Shown here: one piece after another, positions 54,659 to 64,000 of the stretch
Position numbering within the stretch: position 1 is the first letter of the stretch
Layout: each line of letters begins with the position of its first letter
Assembly (NCBI RefSeq): GCF_035222375.1
Contig: NC_085891.1
Coordinates: 248,001-312,000, forward strand
From: Podospora pseudocomata
Lineage: Eukaryota; Ascomycota; Sordariomycetes; Sordariales; Podosporaceae
Length of the DNA stretch: 64,000 bases
Direction of reading: 5' to 3'
The notes under the pieces: model-generated
The model's database searches: none
Told to the model about the DNA's origin: nothing
The model's input: only the letters and a program-made list of their open reading frames with translations
Made by a program: the position numbers and the translations under genes

Positions 54659-55869
54659 TGCTGTTTTGATTGTATGATGGTTTAGATAAAAGTTTTTGGG
54701 TGTCTTTGGGGTCTTTGGGGTCTTTGGCGGGTTTATAATGATAATGAAGAAGGCGGTGAAAAGTAATGGGTTAGGGTGAAAAACGTCCAGGATTTCCATG
54801 TTCACGAAGGCGCAGGAAGTGATTGGTTACAGTTTGACGAGCTCCAGGGTGCCTATGAAGACTGTGTAATTTCTGGGGGTGGAATTAGGCACCTTGGGCG
54901 GATCCTCAAAGAAGTGTTATCAGACTTGATCTGGCAAGCCAGGCCCAATGTGGAGGCAAGGAGTCAAGTGGTCAATGTAGCCATGGTTGGAGGCTTGCAA
55001 GACAAGGAGCAAAGGCGAGCAATTAGGGTAACAGTATAGTTGTAGCCACGGCCAATCTACACTATACTGCACCTGGGGGCTCTGTTATGATTATTGTCCA
55101 ACTTTGTGCATGTTAGTGTACCTGGGTAGGGCACTCCATGCTCCGACTTCCCAGCCCTTATTCCTTCTTTGCGGGGTCGGGATGGGGACCGAAAAGGAAT
55201 GGTAAGGTAAGGTACGTATCCATCATACTAGCAGCAGCCAACAACATGAAACCAAGACGCGATGCTACACCACACCTCCAGGGTTACACGAAACACCCTA
55301 CTGTATACTCAGATGGGCAATATCTTTTTTCTTCAGCATTTTCATGTGACATGATGGTGTGCTAAAGATCCTTCCGTCCTGTCACCAACTGCACTGCTAG
55401 TAGCCATGGATAACCTTGGAGTGTTGGGTGAATGCAACCTTCAACCAACAAACACTCACCTGGTGTGTGAATACCGCGTATGGGAATTAGCCATCCGGTC
55501 TCCATAATGGTTATAACTTTCGATACTGCCACCAACAAAATTTAGTCAACTCTTGGTATACCCAGTTCATTAGCCTTGCATGATCAAGCGTGATCGGCTG
55601 GCCTCCAGCATCCACTGTTGGTTTCTCCAATGTCACTCTCCAATATCATTCCCATTGATGTTGGGGTTTACCAAGAAAAGTCGGTGAATCTTAGACATGG
55701 CTGTTGGCAATTATGATGCAGCTTGGCTCATGCTGCGTGGCTGTAGGGTATCGAGAATGCCAGAAGGATTGAGACTCGTGATACATATTATGGCCCGGGG
55801 GGCCGCCGAACTATCTTTCCCTACTGAGTCCATCACCTCTCTGCTTCCACCGCTTCCTCGACACTCACC
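54659..55869. other. intergenic, with a small minisatellite
   Basis: About 1.2 kb without a recognisable gene. A 9-bp unit GTCTTTGGG is repeated three times at 54702-54728, with the last copy changed at its end. Confidence 0.5.
54702..54728 (+). repeat. 9-bp tandem repeat, three copies
   Basis: GTCTTTGGG units in direct order just after the MFS stop codon, likely within its 3' untranslated region. Confidence 0.6.
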
Positions 55870-56417
55870 ATGAAGTTCTCGACACTCTCTGGTATCACAA
55901 CCGTGCTCCTGACCGAGATTGGTGGCGCTCTTGCTCAAGGTGGTGGTTTCTTCCAAAGTTGCAACCAGGATTGGTACATGGAAGGTGACCGATACATGGT
56001 GGCGACATGCAGAACCAAGAGTGGTGGTTGGAGGCGGACAAGGCAAGACATGAACAAGTGCATCACCAACCTCAACGGGAATCTGCTCGCGTGGAATATG
56101 TAAGCTGATGGCCACGTTTGTTTGAATTTAGTTCAGTACTGACATGCAAGCGTCTAGGGGTGGTTACCATCCTACATGTGGCATGTGCAGCCAAGGCGGC
56201 CTCCAATATGACGGAGCACCAAAGAACAGTCGGTTGAACTGCATGTGCATCAACGCCGCTGGTCAGCAAGACTGGAGTGAGCTTGAGCTGAGTAAGATTT
56301 TCCTCGATTGTTGACGTTCCAATGGAGACTTGCAAACTAACCATGTGATCAGACAATTTCGTTTCCAATGAGGATGGACATCTATGGTGCTTTGGCCATT
56401 GGGCCCCCGAATACTGA
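55870..56417 (+). CDS. secreted cyanovirin-N homology (CVNH) lectin-like protein
   Basis: Three exons, 55870-56099, 56158-56291 and 56353-56417, giving 142 residues. A signal peptide of about 22 residues is followed by one CVNH domain at about 30-135. It contains the family's LATC-type strand (here YMVATCRTKSGGWRRT) and the repeated LDLNxxIxNxxGxL-like motifs, here MNKCITNLNGNLLAWNM and LELNNFVSNEDGHLWC. Eight cysteines suggest more disulfides than the two-disulfide cyanobacterial cyanovirin. CVNH proteins bind high-mannose glycans; in fungi they are thought to act at the cell surface or in interactions. The order CVNH, P450, GMC oxidoreductase is conserved only as far as this window shows. 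Confidence 0.86.
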
Positions 56418-56740
56418 GGTGCAAGGGGAAAAGTGATGGAAAGGGCCGGGGTAATGTGTTATTGTGCTAATGTGCATATGTGGTAAAGTGGTAAAAGGGT
56501 AAGGGAGCCAACAGCTCCACATGTTGTCGTTGCAGGAAGGAACGGTGTGCATGGGGAAAGAGCATTTGTGGAAGACACCATATAGGAAAAGAGCCAAAGG
56601 AGAAAGAGCCAAAATGGGAAGGGACGACGGTGGGTCAGGTCAGACAATGGAAAGAGAAACCCTGGGAACGAGAAAGGATGAGAAGGAGCAGGAGATATTT
56701 AGGAAGGAGCAAGAGAAGGTATATTCCATGACACCGACTC
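56418..56740. other. convergent 3' region (CVNH / P450)
   Basis: About 320 bp between two convergent genes. Purine-rich on the plus strand, with no gene. Confidence 0.5.
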
Positions 56741-58291
56741 TCATCGCTCTCTCCTCGCAACGTAACAGGGCCAGTCCTTTGGAACAACGGTAAAGTAGGC
56801 TTTCCACCTCCACTCCTTGGCTTTGTCAACCTGCACAAAGTCATAATCCCTGACCAAAGTCGCACATATCTTGCTGAGCTCAATCTTTGCAAGATTCTGA
56901 CCAGGACACGAGGCGTACCCAAAACCCCAAGGCACAAAGTATTTCTCCAACCTCGCCGCGTCAGGAGTGAGCCATCTGTCAGGGTTAAACATCCTGGCAT
57001 CCTCCCCCCAGATCTCCTTACTGTGGTGAATCACCCACACGTTCACGGACACGGTAGTGCCGCCAGGAATGCTTCTGTCTCCAATCACCAAGGGGGTTCC
57101 TTTCGGCACTACTCTCGGCAACCCCATCGACGCAGGACCAAACACTCTCAGCGCCTCTTTGATGCACGCTTGTAAGAACGGCAAACGCTGGGCGTCCGCA
57201 AATGACACTGATCTACCACCGACAGTCCCAACCTTGGCAGCATCAGTCTCCCTCCTGCATCTTGCCCACGCAGTGGGGTGTCGAATCATGTAGTACACAA
57301 ACGCCTGCAGCCCCGTCGCCACCGTCTCATTCCCCGCAGCCGCAGCGTTGAACGCCGCCGAGTGTATCTCATGCATCCCCATCTTGCCCTTGCTCTTCTC
57401 CAGCATGTGGAGCCAGTGCGCCAAGGCATCAAACTTCTCCACGCTGGGATTCTCCTGCCGCTCTTTGATCGCCGTCATGGCCGTGTCGATAAGGTGCCCC
57501 CACGGTGTCACTCCCAGCCAGGTAATGAATCTGTTGCTGAGAAACAGCACATGAAACCAGCGGAAGAACCCGGCGATGGAGACATAGGCCGCTTGAGGGT
57601 GTGTGTTGGCGATGGTGTTGTTGATGTCTTTGCCTTCTCTCAGAAAGCCGAACTGCTTGGAAAAGATGACCTCGCCGATGACGTCCGAGGTGGCAAAGGT
57701 GAAGAACTTGTCGAGATCGATGGGTTTCTTAGAAGAGCTAAACTTGTCGAGCCAGTCAAAGAGGAGCTCGAGGGTGTTGCCGATGGCTTCTTCGGAGCGG
57801 AGAAGGTTGGGAAGGGTGTATGCTGGGGCGAGATGGCGAGACAGTTCGTTTTTGACGGCAGGATCAGTAGCTGACATGGGGTTTTGGAAACGCCCATCGG
57901 GGAAGGCAATCACTTTGTACCAAGGGGCTTTGTGTAGAGAAGGAGAAGCGAGGACTTTCTTGATCGCGTCAGGATGGCTGATGCTGACTTCATTCGGAGC
58001 GATACGGACAAAGTGACCTTCAGATATCTATCAGCTGTTTGCTTTTTGTACAGCCAGTAGTGCGGAACACCCACCATGCTTGTCATGCAGCCTGATGAGC
58101 TCTAAGTTTTGGTCGCCCTTGAGAATGTGAAGGACGTGCCATATTCTGGTGAAGCTGGCCGTGAATGGGCCGGGAATATCGCTGATTGGAGAGCAGTATC
58201 GCCTCCAGAAGAGCAATGTGAGGAGCAGAGCACCAACCAGACCGGCCAACTGAGAGAGGCTCAGGCCCAAAAGGGCGAATAACCCTGTCAT
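56741..58291 (-). CDS. cytochrome P450 monooxygenase (second copy, pisatin-demethylase-like)
   Basis: Two exons on the minus strand, 58291-58075 and 58017-56741, giving 497 residues. I use the ATG at 58291 because MTGLFALLGLSLSQLAGLVG begins the membrane anchor; the longer upstream frame lacks similarity. ISDIPGPFTASFTRIW is the proline-rich hinge. The I-helix is NAAAAGNETVATG, ExxR is in KEALRVFGP, and the haem loop is WGFGYASCPGQNL with Cys443. The sequence resembles the pisatin-demethylase type group (CYP57-like) of fungal P450s that act on phenolic or alkaloid compounds. It lies in tandem behind a secreted GMC oxidoreductase, with GATAAG sites between them. Substrate unknown. Confidence 0.92.
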
Positions 58292-58698
58292 GTTCGACGT
58301 CACTTCAGAATACGACCCGATGCTCTGGAACTGCGGCTGGCACAGGAATGCAGTAGGATGTCGGTAACACTCGGACTTGGGGAAGCCAAAGTGAGAGAAA
58401 TCCTTTTGCAAGAATTTCCCCTCTTTTTGACCAACAGTGAGATTGCTTGTGGGCTTGCAGAGAACTTGTGATGGCAGGGGTGAGATTCCCACTCTGTCGG
58501 CGGGGCTAAACCAAACAGAAACCGACAGGACGGCCAAGAAATATTCATGGATTCTGAATGGAAGCTTCATCTGCTCGATTTCTTTGGAGGCATAGCCATA
58601 GATATGTGGACTCGAGTCAATACACCAACACAGAAAAGATTGGCAGTGCGTGTTTTTTCTGCTTTTTCAACCCTCTATAATAGAGGTACTTATCACTC
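58292..58698. promoter_or_regulatory. promoter of the second P450
   Basis: About 400 bp between the GMC stop codon and the P450 start. A perfect 7-bp arm palindrome CCTCTAT-A-ATAGAGG lies at 58672-58686. Confidence 0.5.
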
Positions 58699-58713
58699 TT
58701 ATCGGTTCTTATC
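58689..58713 (-). promoter_or_regulatory. three GATAAG sites
   Basis: CTTATC at 58689-58694, 58698-58703 and 58708-58713 (GATAAG on the minus strand), spaced 9 and 10 bp. The last two overlap the final codons of the GMC gene. GATAAG is the consensus for AreA/NIT2-type nitrogen regulators. They would act on the P450 downstream. Confidence 0.45.
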
Positions 58714-60923
58714 GCCCCTCTTACCCCCTGAAGCCCCCTTTCCGCCCTTTCCTTTCCATGTCTCTTTGATCAAGTCGGCAGCCTATAAATGTTTCAACAC
58801 ATGAAATCAGTTTCCGGGCAAGAGGCAATATGTGAATATGAGAGTACCACAAAACCTACCTTCTCCCCAATCACATAAACCGTCAATTGCGTCGTGCCCC
58901 CCGGCAAAATCGGGATAACACTCGCGTCCGCCACCCTCAATCCCCTGGTCCCATACACCCTCAGCTCATCATCCACAACCCCACCCAACTCCCTCCTCAT
59001 CTTGGCCGCCGTCCCAACAGGATGCCACGCTTGCGGTATGTAGTTCGCCCTGATATACCCCGCCAAATCCTCCCTGCTTGTCACCTTGGCGCCCGGCACC
59101 GTCTCGACAGCGCGATATCCCGCTAATGGGCCCTCGGGACCGAAGAAGCGGCGGTAGAACTCGAGGTAGGCGATCATGAGATCAGTGTCGACGGGGTTGG
59201 TCAAGGCGCGGTAGTCGACCACTGGGTCTGGGGCGTCAATGTTGTCGGGGTCGACCGAGACGGTACCGCGGGAGGTGGGGTGGAAGTTGATGGGGTTGGC
59301 GCCGGGGGCGGTACCATACCCGATTACCCAGTGGAGGAAGGAGAGGGAGCCGGGGGCCGAGGAGAGCATTTGCTCCGCGAGGAGGTTGTTTTGGGCTTTG
59401 TACCCGCGGAGAACGGAGCTGTCTGTGCCTGGTGCTGCGAAAGAAGCTGGATCCTGGCGAGCGAGGGAAGAGGCGATGGCGGGAAAGGCAGATGGTGCCG
59501 CGATGGGGAGTGGAAGATCTGCCACCAGACCTTGACCTTGTCCTTCGCTGGGCGGGAGATGGGTCGAGTTCGAGGTAGGTGGTGGGGGTGGTTTTGTGAA
59601 GTTGAACCGAATAGGGGGTCCGATTGGGTGATCTTGAAAGTTCGCACCCACCCCAGGTAGGCTGACCTTAACAGGGATTTTGGCCTTCTTTAAGAGCATG
59701 CGTGGACCTACTCCGCTCAGTTGCAAAAGCAGAGGCGTATGGATGGCTCCTGTCGATATCACAACTTCTTTCTTGGCCTTCACAGTAACTCTCATTTGTG
59801 TGTCTGTCAAGATGCACTCAACTCCAGTTGCCGCGTTCTTCTTACCACTCAGGACTATCTTGGTAGCCCGTGCGCTTGTCAAAATGTCATAATTTGGCCT
59901 GTTCAGACCATCCAAATGGCCAGTTCTCGAATAGGAACGCTGTCGGGTCTTTGGATCCACTGATAATGGGTAGTAAAACACTCCATGGTTGCCGGCGTGT
60001 CCGTCCGCTGGGAATGGAATTCCTGGCGTTTGGATGAGACCGTCGTAAATTGTTTCTATGCACCAATCTCATGTTAGTGTCTGTCCTGCTATGAAGGTGA
60101 AGGTCCTTCAATGCTTTAAATACATACTGATCGCAGGATTAAGACCGCCTGGGAACGATGCGTAGAGGCGGGTGTCATTATACTGTCCCCAAGCCTGAAC
60201 GTCGTACGTAATGTTGAAGTCCGCGGCAAGTACCGGGTTCGGGGGAACAAAATGGATTGCCTGTTGTCGTCAGTACTTGGCACTCATCTCGTGACAGAAG
60301 GTGAAGAGGTTAGGTGCCTTCTTAAAGTAAGGGAGCAATCCTTTCCAGCTCCAATTCGAGCCATTGTTTCCCAACTGATCCCAGATGCCATAGTCCTTTA
60401 CAGTGCCACGCATCACAGCCATACCGTTGACAGCTGAGCTTCCGCCCACGCCAAAGCCCATGCCCAGCGGTATGGTTCTGTTGTTTAGACCTATTTGTGG
60501 AACAGACGTGAGATTGTACAAATGCGCAGTTTGACGGTCGCCATTGGGGTCGGATGGATTCCCTTCCAATGCAAGTCAGTGCTCCCGAACAAGTAAATGA
60601 AAATGAAGTTGGCAACCTACAGAACCTTCCATGTTCGATCACCAGGACAGAGTCTGTTTACAATGAATTAGCATTTTGACACACATAAAGCAAGGTATCC
60701 GACGCGTACATTCTGGCAGCTCAGTCAGACGATCTGCAATTGTAAGGCCAGCGGTTCCAGCCCCGACTACGATGTAGTCGTATGAATCTCTTAGTTCTTC
60801 GGGAGTTTGAACATGCCTCGCCCTGAGCACCGAGTCTGGGAGCGCCACTGCAACAGGCAGGATCCTCGTTATCAGGGTAAGGGCAGCCACGACAAGAGAG
60901 ATGTTGAATTTACGTGCCATCAT
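58699..60923 (-). CDS. secreted GMC-family FAD oxidoreductase
   Basis: Six exons on the minus strand: 60923-60710, 60653-60621, 60562-60318, 60260-60128, 60055-58860 and 58782-58699, giving 634 residues. The fourth junction, after PYFKK, has no GT donor: the only frame-keeping choice is GC (GCACCT...CAACAG). A signal peptide is followed by the FAD motif YIVVGAGTAGLTIADRL (Gly54, 56, 59), the second signature FGVGGSSAVNGM and TGAIHTPLLLQLSGVG. The catalytic His is in QAWHPVGTAAKM (553). The position that usually holds the second His/Asn appears as Thr in ILPGGTTQLTVY (about 596). The final short exon supplies the expected AADLIK end. Likely an extracellular alcohol, sugar or aryl-alcohol oxidase/dehydrogenase. 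Confidence 0.85.
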
Positions 60924-61396
60924 CACTGACCGTACGAAAGCAACATGATTGAAGACACTATTTAGACAGAACAACGCAAAGGACTTGGGCGGGGTCATGA
61001 TTTGAACTTGACTTACCTGACCTTGTTTCATTGCCAAGAGACGGCTGCGTCGGTGCAAGAGACGTAATGATTGTAGGTGACACAAGATGCGAGTAAGACG
61101 CCCAAATTACCATTCCTCCAATTAGTTGCTAGTATTGCTGTGTCTAATGCACCCATTGTCACGTTGGCTGCATGTGGACCGTGAAGGATTCAAGCTCTAC
61201 CGGCATACATCACCACAATACTCCTGAACAACTACCACTACTGGTAGAGTAACTAATGCAACGAAGCGAAATGACAGGCAAGAGTGAACTCAGTTCCATG
61301 ATATTAACACTAGGTATCACCACCGACTCCCACAAAACTCCTTACTATCGTACAACTTGGTTGGCAAACTCTTGCAAAAAAGGAAAACGAGGGAAT
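60924..61396. other. intergenic, GMC promoter and catalase 3' region
   Basis: About 470 bp; both flanking genes are on the minus strand. No gene seen. Confidence 0.5.
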
Positions 61397-63721
61397 CTAG
61401 TAGGCCACCTGGCTGTGGAGGCCATCCAGCTCTCTGGCCCAGCACCTGTGCTGGGCGATGTTGTGGAAGAACTTCTCCATAAAACCAGCACCGCCCTTGA
61501 CGATGTCCACCGCTTCACTCAAGCTTCCTGGCTTGGTCTCACGCATAGTCACGACACCATAGCTGTCCTGAACCTCGGCACTCTCCGAGACACTAACAGC
61601 TGGCAGGCCGATGGCCTTGTTGACCAAGTCGACAGCTTCGCCTGTGGCTCCAATAGCCTTGAGATGACCAAAGGCCTCCCTGATCCAATGCAGAGCTCTG
61701 CCGTTCTTGGACAGAGCGCGAATGGAATCAACACCGCCGGGAATGAAGATGGCGTCCACCATGGTGGAGCGGAAGCCCTCCAAGTGATGATGAGGTGTGG
61801 TGCTACCAGCTCCACCGGCAGCAACAATCTTGCTTCTCTTGGTTCCGATAACCAATGGGATGGCCAAGCCAGCCGAGATAGCAGCGTACGCAGCTGAGTA
61901 GGCGACCTGATCGTACCCATCGGCAACCAAGATGGCGATTCTCCGGGACGCAATGGTAGGCTTTGATCCGGGGAACTCTGTTTGGCTCAAGCCTGGTGCC
62001 TTGCGGCCGTGGTTGGGACGGCTAGCCTCCTTGGGAGGCTCACCACCAACCATCTCGGCGACTGTCTGGGCGAGACCCAAGTCGATATCGGCCAATCGCG
62101 TCACCATGCGCTCGTACACGACAGGATCCTCACAGTGGTCAAGCTCGAATCCGAGGGCGTTGATGATGTGGTTCTTCTCAACCGCCGACATACTGTTCCA
62201 GAACAGTTGCGCCTGAGCAAAATGCTCCTTGAACTTGGCACTGCGGGCGCGGGCCTTGATGCCAGCAACCTTCTCAGCGTACTCAACATACCCGCCTTCC
62301 TCGTGAGTAGCAGGCTTGACCTTCTCAAACCGGTTGGGCCAGTAGTTGACGGTGCCTTTGGTGATGGTGTGGCGCATAGCACCATCGCGGTTGAAGTTCA
62401 TGACGGGGCATACTGGGCGGTTGATGGGAAGCTCCTGCCAGTTGATGCCCAGACGGCTCAATTGTGTATCGAAATAACTGAAGTTGCGGCCTTGGAGAAG
62501 AGGGTCATCGGAGAAGCCAATACCGGGGACGATGTGGCTTGTGCAGAATGCAACCTGCTCAGTCTGTGGGAAGAACTCGTCTGGGTTGCGGTTGAGCTCG
62601 AACTCGCCAATGTAACGCACGGGTACCAGATCCTCGGGCCAGATCTTGGTAGCATCCAAGATGTCGAAGTCGAACTTGTGCTCATCAGCTTCAGGGATCA
62701 CCTGAATACCGAACTTCCACTTGGGGAAGACACCGTTCTCGATGGCCTCCCACAGGTCCTTGCGGTGGAAGTCTGGATCCTGGCCGGCAAGCTTGAGGGC
62801 CTCGTCCCAGATAAGAGAGTGCACGCCGAGTTCAGGGGTGAAGATGAACTTGACAAAGTGACGCTCTCCCTTGGCGTTGATGAGCGTGAAGGTGTTGACG
62901 CCAAATCCTTGCATCATGCGGTACGAACGAGGAATACCTCTGTCGCTCATCTAACGGGCCCGGCATGTTAGCTCTCCAGTCACGTCAACAGAGCCATCAG
63001 GTCACAACTTACCGCCCACATGAACATGTGCGTCGCCTCGGTGTGGTTGTACTGGAAATCCCAGAAGTTGTTATGGGCTGTCTGGGCCTGAGGAACCTCG
63101 TTGTGTGGCTCGGGTTTGCCAGCATGGATGACATCGGGAAACTTGATAGCGTCCTGAATGAAGAACACGGGAATATTGTTGGCGACAATATCCCAGTTTC
63201 CTTCCTGTGTGTAGAACTTGATCGCAAAACCTCGCACATCGCGAACGGTATCAGCGCTGCCACGGCTACCGAGCACTGTCGAAAACCGGATAAAAATGGG
63301 CGTCTCGCGCGATGTGTCGGTAAGGATTGGAGCAAAAGTGACATCCTCGGCACTCTCGAAGAGCTTGAACTTGCCGAAGGCACCGCTGCCACGGGCATGG
63401 ACGACGCGCTCTGGGATTCTTTCGTGGTCGAACCTGTGGATCTGTCCAGGTGTCAGTTGTGAGTTGGCAAGAAGTGAGCCATAAAAAACATACTCTCTCG
63501 CGAGCAAAGGGGTCTTCCAACAGCATGGGACCAGTCTTGTCGTTGTTGACGATCTTGAGCCAGTCATCGGCAGAGGTCTGCTTGACACCATAGTCTGTTG
63601 TGAGGCGGGCCTTGTCTGACATCTCCTTGGTCTCCTTCTGAAGGTCGGCGACCTTGTCACCCCCTCGGGGCCCAAGAACGGCGTGCTGTACTTTCTCCAT
63701 GGAGGGCAAATAACTGGCCAT
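61397..63721 (-). CDS. large-subunit catalase with C-terminal DJ-1/GATase1-like domain
   Basis: Three exons on the minus strand: 63721-63494, 63441-63013 and 62950-61397, giving 736 residues. The catalytic His is 91 ([12 protein letters not shown]) and the distal Asn lies in ANNIPVFF (about 164-165). The haem-ligand Tyr is 378 in [15 protein letters not shown]-terminal flavodoxin/DJ-1-like domain, starting near residue 560 with [16 protein letters not shown], marks the large-subunit clade 2 catalases such as Neurospora CAT-1. It breaks down hydrogen peroxide to water and oxygen as a tetramer. No signal peptide is visible, so it should be cytosolic. It may serve general stress, although a GMC enzyme next door could generate peroxide. 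Confidence 0.96.
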
Positions 63722-64000
63722 ACAACGTGTTGGTCGAGCTGGAGGTGTGTGCAATTGGTGGGCGAGGGTACTGAGAGTTGGTGCTGGGTAGCGCAGATAG
63801 GATTCGGGATGGAAAAGAGAATCAGTATACTACAAGAATTCCATTGATAGAAACAATGGCATCTGGGGAAGCTGCTATAAAGGTGCGGTTTGGGGCAGCC
63901 GGCACTTCAATGTCCATGACGTCAATGAAGACGGAGGACCAGTCGCGTCAGCGGGGTATTCACCCCGGTGGGGGATTGCAATGCCCATGATTGGATGCAT
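63722..64000. promoter_or_regulatory. catalase promoter and right edge
   Basis: Upstream region of the catalase to the window end. No gene seen. Confidence 0.5.

Noticed and set aside
61982-62971. 329-codon frame on the plus strand inside the catalase
   Set aside because: Exact antisense of the conserved catalase exon. No domain of its own. Long antisense frames are expected from the biased codon use.
1-64000. CRISPR array, rRNA or tRNA genes
   Set aside because: No regularly spaced repeats and no recognisable rRNA or tRNA structure found by eye. A tRNA scan would be decisive.

Overview
The window looks like a chromosome segment of a filamentous ascomycete, most likely a sordariomycete. Genes are split by short GT-AG introns of about 50-75 bp. 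Several families are typical of such fungi: a class II hydrophobin, GH10 xylanase, CVNH lectin, Zn2Cys6 regulators, HeLo and NACHT-type NLR-like proteins, a Fot1/pogo transposon, and a large-subunit catalase with a C-terminal DJ-1-like domain. I found no tRNA, rRNA or CRISPR array by eye. Exon boundaries below were worked out by hand from splice sites, frame continuity and family similarity. No database search or RNA data was used.

Layout. 0.6-4.5 kb: a long single-pass membrane protein ending in HDEL (minus). 6-11.4 kb: the ER ubiquitin ligase Doa10 (plus). 11.8-13.5 kb: a malate/TDT-family carrier (minus). 16.2-20.0 kb: a two-exon gene joining a HeLo-like domain, a pseudokinase and a trypsin-like protease (plus). 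20.5-23.5 kb: a broken SNF2-RING helicase. 23.6-28.8 kb: a broken NACHT/zinc-finger NLR-like gene split by a 1.86-kb pogo transposon. 28.8-30.1 kb: GH10 xylanase. 31.6 kb: a mitochondrial coiled-coil protein. 33.4 kb: a LanC-like protein. 35.9 kb: a Zn2Cys6 regulator with a 19-nt exon. 37.7 kb: a short-chain dehydrogenase. 40.5 kb: a class II hydrophobin. 41.4 kb: a 2EXR protein. 43.6 kb: an ENA-type P-type ATPase. 47.4 kb: a P450. 49.6 kb: a small DUF6924-like protein. 50.2-52.5 kb and 53.2-54.7 kb: a divergent Zn2Cys6 regulator and MFS transporter. 55.9 kb: a CVNH lectin. 56.7-58.3 kb: a second P450. 58.7-60.9 kb: a GMC oxidoreductase. 61.4-63.7 kb: a catalase.

Most of the window is ordinary host genes. 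The accessory part is 16-29 kb, where an intact HeLo-pseudokinase-protease gene sits beside the wreck of an NLR-like gene and a helicase. That fusion gene is my best candidate for a little-described system. The second notable stretch is 50-61 kb. The shared promoter of the regulator/MFS pair holds three CGG-N14/15-CCG inverted sites in 100 bp, which suggests direct control by the adjacent Zn2Cys6 protein. Nearby a P450 and a secreted GMC oxidoreductase lie in tandem with a run of three GATAAG sites between them, which fits a small inducible oxidative gene group.
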